DNA of 43,777 nucleotides from Lachnospiraceae bacterium (GTDB taxonomy: Bacteria > Bacillota > Clostridia > Lachnospirales > Lachnospiraceae), in assembly GCA_017473905.1 (NCBI GenBank), contig JAFUJA010000002.1:1-43777 (forward strand). The letters run 5' to 3'. This document shows positions 1 through 8,350 of the stretch, piece by piece. Within the stretch, counting starts at the first letter, position 1. Every line of letters begins with the position of its first letter. The notes below the pieces were generated by a model. That model saw only the letters and a program-made list of their open reading frames with translations. It was not told the DNA's origin and did not search any database. The position numbers were made by a program, and so were the translations under genes.

Positions 1-2
1 CG

Positions 3-1517
3 AAAGAGGCTGTCATAAAAAGCGGAAAAGAAGTTTTTATTGCAGGGGATATCGGGCCCATTCCGGAGACAGCAGGATTTGATGCAACCAATGCAGAGCA
101 GGAATACTATGAAATTGCGAAGACGTTTTTGGAAGAGGGCGTGAGTATTCTTTCCTTTGAAACCTTTGCGGATGCCAGCGGAATTCTTCCTGCAATCATC
201 AGAATAAAAAAAGAATATGATTCTTTTATTATGGTGCAGTTTAGCGTGAATCAGTTTGGCTATACCAATATGGGGCTGAGTGCATCTAAACTTCTGAAAA
301 GAGTAGGAGAGTGTCCGGAAATTGATGCAGTCGGTTTGAACTGCGGAGTGGGTTCGGGTCACATGAAATCCCTGTGGAAGCAGATTGGGATGATTCACGG
401 CCGCTATCTGATTGCACTTCCCAATGCAGGATATCCCCAGAGAGCCAATAAAAAAATCCTATATCATAATAATCCGGAGTATTTTGCGGAAAACGTTGCG
501 GAACTGGCTGAATGGGGTGTGGATATTTTAGGCGGTTGCTGCGGTACCAACCCTTCTTATATCAAAAGCTTAAGTCATCGTATGCAGGATGTGAAGCAGG
601 TTATTTTAGATTCTGCAACACCGGAAAAAATAACTGCTACAGAAATAAAAAAGAAGGGATTTCTCTATGATGAAGCGGGAAATCTGAAGGAGAAAAAACT
701 GATTGCAGTGGAGCTGGCGCCTCCTTTTGATGTGAAAGATGAAACTGTTCTTTCGGCAGCATTCCGGTTAAAAGCAGCCGGTGTGGATATTCTTACTTTC
801 CCTGATTCCCCTTCGGGACGAACAAGGGTTGATTCTGTTCTGATGGCAGAAAAAGTAAAAAAAGAAACAGGATTAACCGTTATGCCTCATATCTGTTGCA
901 GGGATAAGAATGCCATTGCAATGCGTTCCCTGATGTTGGGAGCCCATGTAAACGGTATCAGACATATGTTAATCATTACCGGAGACCCGATTCAGACCAT
1001 GATGCGTCAGACTTTAAAAGCTGTTTTTCATTTTGATTCCGTAGGGCTCATGAATATTGTAAAAGACATGAATGAGGATATTTTTACGGAAAGTCCAATG
1101 GTCTATGGAGGCGCTATTAATCAGGGCAGAAAAAATTTGGATGTGGAAATCGGAAGAGTACGGCGTAAAATGGAAGCGGGAGCGGAATTTTTTCTGACGC
1201 AGCCTGTATTTTCCAAGGAAGATGCAGACCGTATCAAACGGATTAAGGACGAAACCGGTGCAAAGATTTTGTGTGGTATTATGCCTTTGGTAAGCCGTAA
1301 GAATGCACTTTTTATGATGAATGAAATTGCAGGAGTACAGGTGACGGAAGAATTGGTTTCCCGTTATCCGGAGCAGGGCAACAGGGAAGAAGGAGAAGCT
1401 GTGGGTGTCGCCATTGCAAAAGAAATGATGGAATATACACAGGAATTTGCCGATGGCTATTATTTTTCTTTCCCTTTTAACCGGGTTTATCTGTTGGAAA
1501 AAATATTGGAGAAATAG
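3..1517 (+). CDS. Bifunctional homocysteine S-methyltransferase / 5,10-methylenetetrahydrofolate reductase, 5' truncated by window
   Basis: The reading frame is open from base 3, so the gene starts upstream of the window; the TTG at 129 is only an internal codon. The N-terminal half is a homocysteine-binding TIM barrel. It carries SFETF and the zinc-binding GGCCGTNPSYI motif, with a further upstream cysteine in LNCGVGSG. The C-terminal half, from about IAVELAPPFD onward, is a MetF-type flavoprotein (HMLIITGDP, EFFLTQPVFS). Such fusions are common in Clostridia. They are expected to transfer a methyl group to homocysteine and to reduce methylenetetrahydrofolate, linking the folate one-carbon pool to methionine and SAM supply in the cytoplasm. 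Family assignment is firm; which methyl donor is used cannot be read from the sequence. Confidence 0.93.
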   Translation, partial: KEAVIKSGKEVFIAGDIGPIPETAGFDATNAEQEYYEIAKTFLEEGVSILSFETFADASGILPAIIRIKKEYDSFIMVQFSVNQFGYTNMGLSASKLLKRVGECPEIDAVGLNCGVGSGHMKSLWKQIGMIHGRYLIALPNAGYPQRANKKILYHNNPEYFAENVAELAEWGVDILGGCCGTNPSYIKSLSHRMQDVKQVILDSATPEKITATEIKKKGFLYDEAGNLKEKKLIAVELAPPFDVKDETVLSAAFRLKAAGVDILTFPDSPSGRTRVDSVLMAEKVKKETGLTVMPHICCRDKNAIAMRSLMLGAHVNGIRHMLIITGDPIQTMMRQTLKAVFHFDSVGLMNIVKDMNEDIFTESPMVYGGAINQGRKNLDVEIGRVRRKMEAGAEFFLTQPVFSKEDADRIKRIKDETGAKILCGIMPLVSRKNALFMMNEIAGVQVTEELVSRYPEQGNREEGEAVGVAIAKEMMEYTQEFADGYYFSFPFNRVYLLEKILEK

Positions 1518-1587
1518 TTCTTATACACAAACAGGTTGTTTTTGTGTTATTATAATATTAATTAGTGTGTAGAGAGGGGATAAAGCA

Positions 1588-2703
1588 ATGCCACCCAGTG
1601 GAAGATCAAGAAGCTCAAGCAGAAGCCGCAGCAGCCGGCGAAGCAGCAGTGGAAGAAGCAGCCGGAGAAGCAGTAGCAGCCGGTCTTCTTTCAGCCGTCA
1701 TAGTTCAAGTTCATTTCGCGCAAGCGCGGGAGCAAGAGCAAGTCATCGCACCAGAGAGGCGATTTTAAAGAAATACTCCACGTCTTCTGCCGGTGCTTTT
1801 GCCATCAAAAATCACAGACCGCGACGAACCAATGCTGCATTTCCCGGAACCGGAAGTTTTGCGGGAACCAGACGTTTTTATCACTGTTATAAACACGATT
1901 ATATGTATTTTGACAGAGATTTTATGGATGAAAACGGTGTTTTCCGCCGACAGGGTTATTATGATGAAACCGGTGCTTATTATGAGAACTTAAATCTTCA
2001 GGAATATAATAAAACAAAGGGGTATACCTGTGAGTACTGCGGAAGCAGTCTTATTGTCAATACTGAAACGGAAGGTATTAAAGATGTATCCTGCCAAAGC
2101 TGCGGTGCGGACATTGATTTCAGTAAGCTGATTCCGTTAAATGAAGATTATCTGGTAGAAGAAACGGAAGACGTCATGCAAATGAATACCCCCGTCAATC
2201 AGGCAGGTAGTGTTGCGGGTAAGTTTGCACTGATTGTTTTCGGTGTTTTTATGAGTATTTTCCTTGTGCAGGGAATCGGAATGATAGTGATGTCTCTTTT
2301 TTCTGTCGGAAGTGTATTTCAGACCCTTTCCAAGGCGGAGAATGTACATATTACTTCCAATGGCGGTACGGTCATTGTTACGGAGGTGAACGGAGACGAA
2401 GTAACGATGCCGGCGGAAAGCGTATATATTCCGGAAATCGGAAGAGATTGCGACTGGTCCAATGAATATCAATCCTATTATGATGCCCATACAGGCTGTT
2501 ATTTTGTTTATAACGATGATGTAGATACACCGGAGACCCAGTATTGGTATGAAGGATTCTCTGACCGATATGGGGATTACGGATGGATGGCGTATGATGA
2601 AAGCAGTCAGACCTGGTATGTGGAAGTTGATTACGGAGAGTGGGAAGCAGTTCTCGACCCGCCTTCTTATTTCTGGCACACGGATGTATTAGAGCCAAAT
2701 TAA
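1588..2703 (+). CDS. Ser/Arg-rich zinc-ribbon membrane protein of unknown function
   Basis: The protein has 371 residues. The start ATG follows AGAGAGGGGAT at good spacing. Residues 1-55 are almost only Ser and Arg, an RS-like, strongly basic tail built from AGC/AGA/CGC codons. A zinc ribbon follows near residues 147-175 (CEYCGS...CQSCGA), then one hydrophobic segment near 212-240 (FALIVFGVFMSIFLVQGIGM). The C-terminal part is rich in Tyr, Trp, Asp and Glu and contains repeated Trp-Tyr patterns (QYWYEGF, QTWYVEV). The topology suggests a basic cytoplasmic tail plus zinc ribbon, with the acidic aromatic domain outside, but this is inference. I do not recognise a named family. The gene is followed after 11 bases by the HPt gene and may share its transcript. 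Confidence 0.82.
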   Translation: MPPSGRSRSSSRSRSSRRSSSGRSSRRSSSSRSSFSRHSSSSFRASAGARASHRTREAILKKYSTSSAGAFAIKNHRPRRTNAAFPGTGSFAGTRRFYHCYKHDYMYFDRDFMDENGVFRRQGYYDETGAYYENLNLQEYNKTKGYTCEYCGSSLIVNTETEGIKDVSCQSCGADIDFSKLIPLNEDYLVEETEDVMQMNTPVNQAGSVAGKFALIVFGVFMSIFLVQGIGMIVMSLFSVGSVFQTLSKAENVHITSNGGTVIVTEVNGDEVTMPAESVYIPEIGRDCDWSNEYQSYYDAHTGCYFVYNDDVDTPETQYWYEGFSDRYGDYGWMAYDESSQTWYVEVDYGEWEAVLDPPSYFWHTDVLEPN

Positions 2704-2714
2704 GGGAGAGTACA

Positions 2715-3089
2715 ATGACTTTAAAAGAGTGTTATGCAATGATGGAAGGCGATTATGAGGGGCTTTTATCCAGACTGATGACAGAAGGTCTGGCATCTAA
2801 GTATGTTTTAAAATTTCTGGCAGATGATTCTTTGGAGAAACTGGAAGCGGCTGTAAAGGAAGCGGATTATAAAAGTAGTGAATCCATTGCCCATTCCTTA
2901 AACGGAACCGCGAAGTATTTAGGCTTTTTAAATCTTACCCATTCCACAAGAACATTGATAAACGGTGTGCGTGAAGGGGAATACGAACAAAATCCCGAAT
3001 TGCTTGCCGGAGCGTATGAGAAAATAAAAGTAGATTATGTACGGGTAAAAGAGGTAGTAGGCATATACGCAAAAATTCTGACAGATTGA
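2715..3089 (+). CDS. Histidine phosphotransfer (HPt) domain protein
   Basis: The ATG at 2715 follows AGGGAGAG; a longer frame from 2640 would overlap the upstream gene and lacks a ribosome site. The 124-residue product is all-helical in character. It carries AHSLNGTAKYLG, which matches the HPt consensus HxLKGxxxxLG with His60 as the expected phospho-acceptor. The Lys that normally follows is Asn63. As a free-standing HPt it would shuttle phosphoryl groups between a hybrid kinase and a response regulator in the cytoplasm. A hybrid kinase lies in this window at 30707-32914, but no linkage between the two is shown. The EAL gene starts 30 bases downstream, so this protein may feed a c-di-GMP output. 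Confidence 0.8.
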   Translation: MTLKECYAMMEGDYEGLLSRLMTEGLASKYVLKFLADDSLEKLEAAVKEADYKSSESIAHSLNGTAKYLGFLNLTHSTRTLINGVREGEYEQNPELLAGAYEKIKVDYVRVKEVVGIYAKILTD

Positions 3090-3119
3090 TAAAAAAGCAT
3101 CGGAAAGGAGGAACGGTCC

Positions 3120-5030
3120 ATGCTGTTTGGTGTACAAATCGTTTCGTGTATTATTATTGCAACCATTTTGCTGCATTATTTTTTAAATAAAAAGATGGAT
3201 ACCTTTTCCAATAAGATTTTCAGTATTTATCTTGCGTTTTCATTTTCGAATTTGTTGTTTGAGTTTATGACATTGTGGGATTTGTATCATATTGATACGA
3301 TTGTAAAACCTGCAATAGATGTGACGCACCTGTTTTTCCTGGCGACTCTTGTTGTGGCGATTTTCTTTTTCTTCCTGTATCTGGATGCCAAGGCAAGAGG
3401 GCAGAGACGTTATTCTGCCATGCAGTACGCTTTGCGGTTTATTCCCATGATTGTTGCCCTGTGCTTTGTTCTTTTTGGGGATATTGCGTATTATACGGAA
3501 TCGGACGGCGTTTATTCCTATGGACCGAAAACCTATTCCATCTACATTGCGGTAGTAGGGTATCTGACTTTTTCAGCCATTCAGATTATCCGCTACAGAA
3601 AGTCTTTCCGTAGACAGGAAATTCTGGCATTTATGTTGGGAATCGGTGTATGGGGTATCATTGCGGTATTACAGATTACTCACCGGGTATGGTTATTATC
3701 GTCCCTGGGATTAAGTTTTATGACCTTGTTGGTATATCTTTCCTTCGAGAATCCCAGAGAATACAATGATTATGAGATTGAAGGTACCTTCAATCAGTAC
3801 GCACTGGATACTTTTTTAAATGAACTGTTGCAGCGTAAAAAATGTTTTTATGTGGTTGACATAACATTACGAAACACGGTTTTCTTAAAAAGCACCATCG
3901 GAACCTCGGGTATCAATGAAATTCTAAAAGATATGGCAGATACCCTGGAGAGGGAGCTGGAAGTAAGTGTATATCATCCGAAGCGGTATTGTATCACTGC
4001 CATTCTTCAAACGGAGAAGCAAAAGACAAAGTTGATGAATACAAGATTTGACTTTATGCATGAAGAAGAAGGGGGAATCCGTTTGAGCCCCCAGTACAGT
4101 ATTGCGCTTCTCAGTTGTCCTGAATTTGCTGATTCCAAAGAGGATATTCACGCAATGCTGGAATTTGCCGTGACGCAGATTCCGGAAGAACAGAAGAGCC
4201 TTTATATTCTCGGAGATGAAGATATTGAAAAGAAAAAGCAAAGTTCAGTCATCGAAAAAGTAATTCAGCAGGCAATTGATGACAGAAGCTTTCAGGTATA
4301 TTATCAGCCGATTTATTCGGGAAAAGACAAACAGTTTGTTTCCGCAGAAGCATTGGTGCGTCTTAAGGATCCTGAAACGGATAAGTTTATTCCACCCGAT
4401 ATTTTTATTCCCATGGCAGAGAAGAACGGACAGATTAGTGAAGTGGGAAATATCGTTTTTGAAAATGTATGCCGTTTTATCAGAGACAACAAACCGGAAC
4501 AGTATGGTGTGAAGTACATTGAAGTAAATCTTTCCGGGATTCAGTGCGTTGACCAGAATTTAAAGAATATTCTTATGGAATATGTGGAGAAATACAAGCT
4601 TTCTCCTGAGGTGTTTAACCTGGAAATCACAGAGACGGCAGCCGTAAATATGGAAGAACGTCTGCGATATAATATGAGAGTTCTGCGTGAATGCGGCTTC
4701 AAGTTTGCAATGGATGACTTTGGCACAGGATATTCTAATCTGGCGAAAATGGCAAAATCTGATTTTGAACTGATTAAACTGGACAGAAGCTTAATTGTTC
4801 CCTGTTTTGAGAAGGATAAAGACGGTGAAGCAGAAGTTGTGCTGAATTCCTGCATTGATATGGTTCTTCGCTTAGGTGGCGAAATTGTTGCGGAAGGTGT
4901 GGAAACGGAAGAGCAGAATGAATACCTTTTACAAAGAGGTGTAAATTACATTCAGGGATATTACCATTCCCGTCCGCTTCCGGAGGATCAGTACCTCGCT
5001 TTTCTGAAAGAAAGAAGCGCAAGAGGATAG
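3120..5030 (+). CDS. Membrane EAL-domain cyclic-di-GMP phosphodiesterase with degenerate GGDEF-like region
   Basis: The protein has 636 residues and its start follows GGAAAGGAGGAA. About the first 210 residues form roughly seven hydrophobic segments, an integral-membrane sensor. Residues about 215-370 look like a GGDEF domain that has lost its signature loop. The C-terminal EAL domain (about 385-630) keeps the catalytic motifs: EAL in VSAEALVRL, Asn in EVNLSG, NLEITET, DDFGTGYSNL, the Lys of LIKLDRS and AEGVETEEQ. It should therefore hydrolyse c-di-GMP to pGpG at the membrane. It sits directly after the HPt gene with a 30-base gap. The output cannot be deduced; motility or adhesion would be typical. 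Confidence 0.9.
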   Translation: MLFGVQIVSCIIIATILLHYFLNKKMDTFSNKIFSIYLAFSFSNLLFEFMTLWDLYHIDTIVKPAIDVTHLFFLATLVVAIFFFFLYLDAKARGQRRYSAMQYALRFIPMIVALCFVLFGDIAYYTESDGVYSYGPKTYSIYIAVVGYLTFSAIQIIRYRKSFRRQEILAFMLGIGVWGIIAVLQITHRVWLLSSLGLSFMTLLVYLSFENPREYNDYEIEGTFNQYALDTFLNELLQRKKCFYVVDITLRNTVFLKSTIGTSGINEILKDMADTLERELEVSVYHPKRYCITAILQTEKQKTKLMNTRFDFMHEEEGGIRLSPQYSIALLSCPEFADSKEDIHAMLEFAVTQIPEEQKSLYILGDEDIEKKKQSSVIEKVIQQAIDDRSFQVYYQPIYSGKDKQFVSAEALVRLKDPETDKFIPPDIFIPMAEKNGQISEVGNIVFENVCRFIRDNKPEQYGVKYIEVNLSGIQCVDQNLKNILMEYVEKYKLSPEVFNLEITETAAVNMEERLRYNMRVLRECGFKFAMDDFGTGYSNLAKMAKSDFELIKLDRSLIVPCFEKDKDGEAEVVLNSCIDMVLRLGGEIVAEGVETEEQNEYLLQRGVNYIQGYYHSRPLPEDQYLAFLKERSARG

Positions 5031-5038
5031 AATGACTG

Positions 5039-5076
5039 CCGGGTTTTGGTATGGATATCAAAACCCGGTATTTTCC
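5039..5076 (+). terminator. Perfect 10-bp hairpin after the EAL gene, weak T tract
   Basis: CCGGGTTTTG at 5039-5048 pairs perfectly with CAAAACCCGG at 5059-5068 around a 10-base loop, followed by TATTTTCC. The T run is interrupted, so it may be a leaky terminator or an mRNA-stabilising hairpin between the EAL and dihydrouridine synthase genes. Confidence 0.55.
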
Positions 5077-5093
5077 GTGTATAAGGAGATTGT

Positions 5094-6047
5094 ATGAAGT
5101 TTTATTTGGCACCCATGGAAGAAGTGACAGGGTATGTTTTTCGAAATGTATATCATGAGCTATATGGGGGAATTGATAAGTATTTCGGCCCTTTTATTGC
5201 ACCAAACCAGCATAATTCTTTTAAAACAAGGGAAAAGAAAGAAATTGCGCCGGAGAATAACAGGGGATTGTACGTGGTACCGCAGATTCTCACCAATAAA
5301 AGCAATCAGTTCTGTGATACCTGTGAAATACTTCTTACGTTGGGGTATAATGAAGTTAACATAAATATGGGTTGCCCTTCTTCTACTGTAGTAACAAAAG
5401 GAAAGGGAAGTGGAATGTTGGTTGACATAAAACAACTACATTCTTTTATGGAGGACATCTTCGGATGGAGGGACAATTTACATCCGGATTTTAAAATATC
5501 CGTAAAAACAAGGTTGGGAATCGAAGCGGAAACTGAGTTTACTAAGATTCTTCCCATATTTGAGGAATATCCTCTGGAAGAACTGATTATTCATCCCAGG
5601 GTACAGAAGGATTATTATAAAAATACCCCGCATCTTGAGACTTACAAAACGGTTCTCACACAAAGCAGGCTTCCTGTTTGCTATAATGGGGATCTTTTTA
5701 CGAAAAAAAGATTTGACGCATTTGTGGAAGCATTTCCGGAAACGGAATGTGTTATGATTGGAAGGGGTCTGGTTGCCAATCCTGCGCTTTTGCGTGAAAT
5801 CTCTCAGGGAGAGCGGGTAACAAAGGCGGAGTTAAGAATCTATCATGATAAGCTGTATCAGGCTTATACGGATGCACTGGGATGTAAAGATGCACTCTTT
5901 AAAATGAAAGAGGTCTGGTTTTATTTAAGCTTTCGCTTTGCAGATTGTGAAAAGTATGTAAAAGCAATCCGGAAGGCAGAAAGCGGCAGGGCATATGAAA
6001 GTGCTGCGCAGGCGCTTTTTACGGACTGTAGTTTAAAAGGAGAGTAA
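5094..6047 (+). CDS. tRNA-dihydrouridine synthase (Dus family)
   Basis: The protein has 317 residues and its start follows AAGGAGATTGT. It is an FMN-binding TIM barrel with the Dus hallmarks: YLAPMEEVTGYVFR at the N-terminus, INMGCPSS with catalytic Cys94, SVKTRLG, IIHPRVQKD, VCYNGDLF and VMIGRGLVANP. It should reduce uridine to dihydrouridine in tRNA loops using NADPH. The length fits the family. A hairpin separates it from the EAL gene, and the next gene starts 17 bases downstream. Which Dus subfamily and which tRNA position cannot be decided here. Confidence 0.92.
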   Translation: MKFYLAPMEEVTGYVFRNVYHELYGGIDKYFGPFIAPNQHNSFKTREKKEIAPENNRGLYVVPQILTNKSNQFCDTCEILLTLGYNEVNINMGCPSSTVVTKGKGSGMLVDIKQLHSFMEDIFGWRDNLHPDFKISVKTRLGIEAETEFTKILPIFEEYPLEELIIHPRVQKDYYKNTPHLETYKTVLTQSRLPVCYNGDLFTKKRFDAFVEAFPETECVMIGRGLVANPALLREISQGERVTKAELRIYHDKLYQAYTDALGCKDALFKMKEVWFYLSFRFADCEKYVKAIRKAESGRAYESAAQALFTDCSLKGE

Positions 6048-6064
6048 CGGAAGGAAGTATTGGC

Positions 6065-7972
6065 ATGGAAAAAACAGAACAAAAAAAGAAAAAAACGAAA
6101 AGAAGAATTCGTATAAAAAAAGTGCTTCTTTTTGTGGCAGGGGGCATTGTTTTACTTCTTGTGGCGGGAGCGTTACTTTTTAACGGACTTTTTGGGGCAC
6201 AGCTTCGTGCGGCCGACTCCGTTACACAGGTGGCAGAGGACTTTTACACCATGAATTACAGCGGAAATTATATGTTCGACAAGCTGCTGAAAGAAGGTGG
6301 TGTGGAGTCTGACGAAGAACTCTTTACATTCATAGCAGAGAATTTATATCGGGGTCTTTATGATGCAGAATCGGGTGAGTCCGAGTTTGGTTGCAGTACT
6401 CTTGCGATGACAAGTCCCGACGGAGAAGCTTTGTTCGGAAGAAACTTCGATTATCCGGAATGCAAGACAATGGTTGTATTTACAGATCCCAAAGGCGGAT
6501 ATGCGTCGGTTTCTACCTGCGATTTGGAGTTCCTTTCCATCGGTGAAAGATGGGAGCCTACGGATTTACTGAACCGGCTTATGGCAATTTCCGCAGTATA
6601 TGTTCCTGTGGACGGTATGAATGAAAAGGGCGTCTGTGTAGCGGTTCTGACGATTTCGGACGGTACCAAAACAAAACAGGAGACAGAAAAGCCGGATATT
6701 ACCACAACAACTGCGGTAAGAATGATTTTAGATTATGCGGCAACCACGGAAGAAGCGCTGGATTTGCTTTCCCAATACGATATGCATTCCTCCATCGGGA
6801 ATCAGTTTAAACTGGTTATTTCCGACAGTAAGGGGTATACCGTAAGTGTGGATTATCTTTCCAATGAGATGCATGCAACCGAAGTTCCTTATGCAAGCAA
6901 TTTTTATCAGGTAGAAGGGGCTTTTTACGGTTATCCCATGAGTCAGCCGGAGCCCAGAATGGCACAGTTGGCACAATCCTATGAGGAAACCGGCGGTATT
7001 ATGGATGGGGATGAACTGATGCATGCAATGGCACGCTCCAGTCAAAAGTATTTTCACCATAATTCTACTCCCTGGACTGCAGTTTTTCATACGAAAGAAC
7101 AGTATGTTGAGTATTGCATTCAGGAAGAGTACACGGTAAAGTATCGTTTTTATGCGGATAAAAAGGGTGCCTTTGAAACTTATGAGCTTGCGCCTGACCC
7201 TGTGATTGCACAGCGGGAAGCGGAAGAAACCCGTCTGGAAGAAGAGAGAAAGGCAGCAAGGGAACAGGCAAAGAAAGAGAAGGCCGAAAAAGAGGCCCGT
7301 ATTGAAGAATTGCTGTTAAACTGGGAAAGCGTTGAACCGGGTAGGGTTTTAACGAAGGATGAGTATGAGAAAAAGCGTGTAGATGAGTATTTTCAGTCCT
7401 ATGAAATTTCCGATGAGGTGTTTGCAATCATAAACGGTAAATCCTATCGGGAGAATCCTCATGTCAGTCTGGGAGATTTAAGATATCTAAAAGTATTGCA
7501 TTACAATTTCGACCACGAATTACAGGTGGGCGAACTGATTGTGGCAAAGGATCTGGAAGAAGATTTCCTGAATATTTTTAAGGAACTGTTTGCGGAAGAA
7601 TATGAGATTCAGTCCATGTATTTGGTAGATAATTACTGGACGGGAGACCCTTCAAGCACGGATTCTGCATCCATTGACGAGAACAATACGTCCTGTTTTA
7701 TGTATCGTCCCGCAACCGGCTCTTCCAATCTTTCAAAGCACGCGTACGGACGCGCAATTGATATTAATCCTCAGCAGAATCCTTATGTCAGTTATAAAAC
7801 CGGTCAGCCTGTCTGGAGCCATGATAATGCTGATGATTATATTGACAGGGATACAGGGCTTCCCCATGTGATTACCCATGAGGATATCTGTTATCAAATT
7901 TTTACGAAATACGGATTTACATGGGGAGGAGACTGGAATACCACAAAAGATTACCAGCATTTTCAAAAGTAA
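6065..7972 (+). CDS. Membrane-anchored fusion of Ntn-type linear amide C-N hydrolase and M15 (VanY-like) peptidase
   Basis: The protein has 635 residues. A basic tail is followed by one membrane segment (about 19-43), so the bulk is extracytoplasmic. Residues about 50-360 resemble the choloylglycine hydrolase / acid ceramidase-like Ntn group: Cys110 in FGCSTLAM, then GRNFDYPE, with a pre-Cys stretch of about 60 residues after the anchor. In that group the Cys becomes the N-terminal nucleophile after self-cleavage. A charged, probably coiled-coil linker (about 385-440) leads to a C-terminal M15-type domain. Its zinc ligands are His559 and Asp566 (SKHAYGRAID) and His632 (YQHFQK), with WGGDW between them. 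M15 enzymes cut D-amino-acid peptide bonds in cell-wall stems. The substrate of the first domain could be a bile-salt, N-acyl or penicillin-like amide and is unknown. The two-domain combination is unusual. Confidence 0.85.
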   Translation: MEKTEQKKKKTKRRIRIKKVLLFVAGGIVLLLVAGALLFNGLFGAQLRAADSVTQVAEDFYTMNYSGNYMFDKLLKEGGVESDEELFTFIAENLYRGLYDAESGESEFGCSTLAMTSPDGEALFGRNFDYPECKTMVVFTDPKGGYASVSTCDLEFLSIGERWEPTDLLNRLMAISAVYVPVDGMNEKGVCVAVLTISDGTKTKQETEKPDITTTTAVRMILDYAATTEEALDLLSQYDMHSSIGNQFKLVISDSKGYTVSVDYLSNEMHATEVPYASNFYQVEGAFYGYPMSQPEPRMAQLAQSYEETGGIMDGDELMHAMARSSQKYFHHNSTPWTAVFHTKEQYVEYCIQEEYTVKYRFYADKKGAFETYELAPDPVIAQREAEETRLEEERKAAREQAKKEKAEKEARIEELLLNWESVEPGRVLTKDEYEKKRVDEYFQSYEISDEVFAIINGKSYRENPHVSLGDLRYLKVLHYNFDHELQVGELIVAKDLEEDFLNIFKELFAEEYEIQSMYLVDNYWTGDPSSTDSASIDENNTSCFMYRPATGSSNLSKHAYGRAIDINPQQNPYVSYKTGQPVWSHDNADDYIDRDTGLPHVITHEDICYQIFTKYGFTWGGDWNTTKDYQHFQK

Positions 7973-7982
7973 AACGTCCATG

Positions 7983-8011
7983 TTGACAAAAAATAAAAAA
8001 AAGAATAAAAT
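7983..8011 (+). promoter_or_regulatory. Promoter of the cobalamin-riboswitch operon
   Basis: TTGACA at 7983-7988 and TAAAAT at 8006-8011 are separated by 17 bases. The predicted start near 8018 lies just before the aptamer. Confidence 0.75.
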
Positions 8012-8033
8012 AAGACGAATTTCATAGAAATGC

Positions 8034-8330
8034 AATCAGGTGTCGGAACGATGACACAAGTTGTCGGTTCCGGTGAAAAGGGAAACAGGTGTGAATCCTG
8101 TACGAACTCGTCACCGTAATTCAGGAGCAGAAGCCGAAATATCACTGGTAAAACGGGAAGATGGCGGATGTGATGATAGTTAAGCCGGGAGACCTGCCTG
8201 ATTGAAGTACGGAAACGGTAGTTTCAAACCACGAGTAATTGGTTAAGCGTGCTGGATGAGTAAAAGAGCCTGACTCTTTTGCTGCATTATGCGTGCAAAC
8301 CCTTTACCCGTAGCGGTAAAGGGTTTTTTT
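8034..8330 (+). promoter_or_regulatory. Cobalamin riboswitch with transcription-termination platform
   Basis: This stretch fills most of the 378-base gap 7973-8350. The aptamer core is recognisable: GGTGAAAAGGGAA, GGTGTGAATCCTG and the B12 box AAGCCGGGAGACCTGCC at 8182-8198. The closing stem P1 is AATCAGG (8034-8040) with CCTGATT (8197-8203). The platform (8204-8330) ends in a 12-bp terminator, 8297-8308 with 8315-8326, followed by seven T. A smaller hairpin near 8264-8280 (AAAGAG/CTCTTT) may belong to the alternative fold. Known cobalamin riboswitches of this layout switch off transcription when adenosyl- or another cobalamin is abundant. The downstream genes fit B12 uptake. Confidence 0.92.
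8297..8330 (+). terminator. Riboswitch-controlled intrinsic terminator
   Basis: AAACCCTTTACC pairs with GGTAAAGGGTTT over a 6-base loop and runs into T7. The start codon of the lipoprotein gene is 20 bases further on, after AGAGAGGAG. Confidence 0.9.
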
Positions 8331-8350
8331 AGAAAGAGAGGAGTTTTATT

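Noticed and set aside
1524-1548. Terminator after the MTHFR fusion gene (ACACAAA/TTTGTGT hairpin)
   Set aside because: The stem is short and bulged and no clean T run follows; the nearby TATAAT at 1551-1556 lacks a convincing -35, so I do not call either element.
1565-1768. Ala/Glu-rich plus-strand reading frame overlapping the Ser/Arg tail
   Set aside because: It is the frame-shifted reading of the same AGC-AGA repeats and has no ribosome site; the 1588 frame continues into a zinc ribbon and membrane helix.
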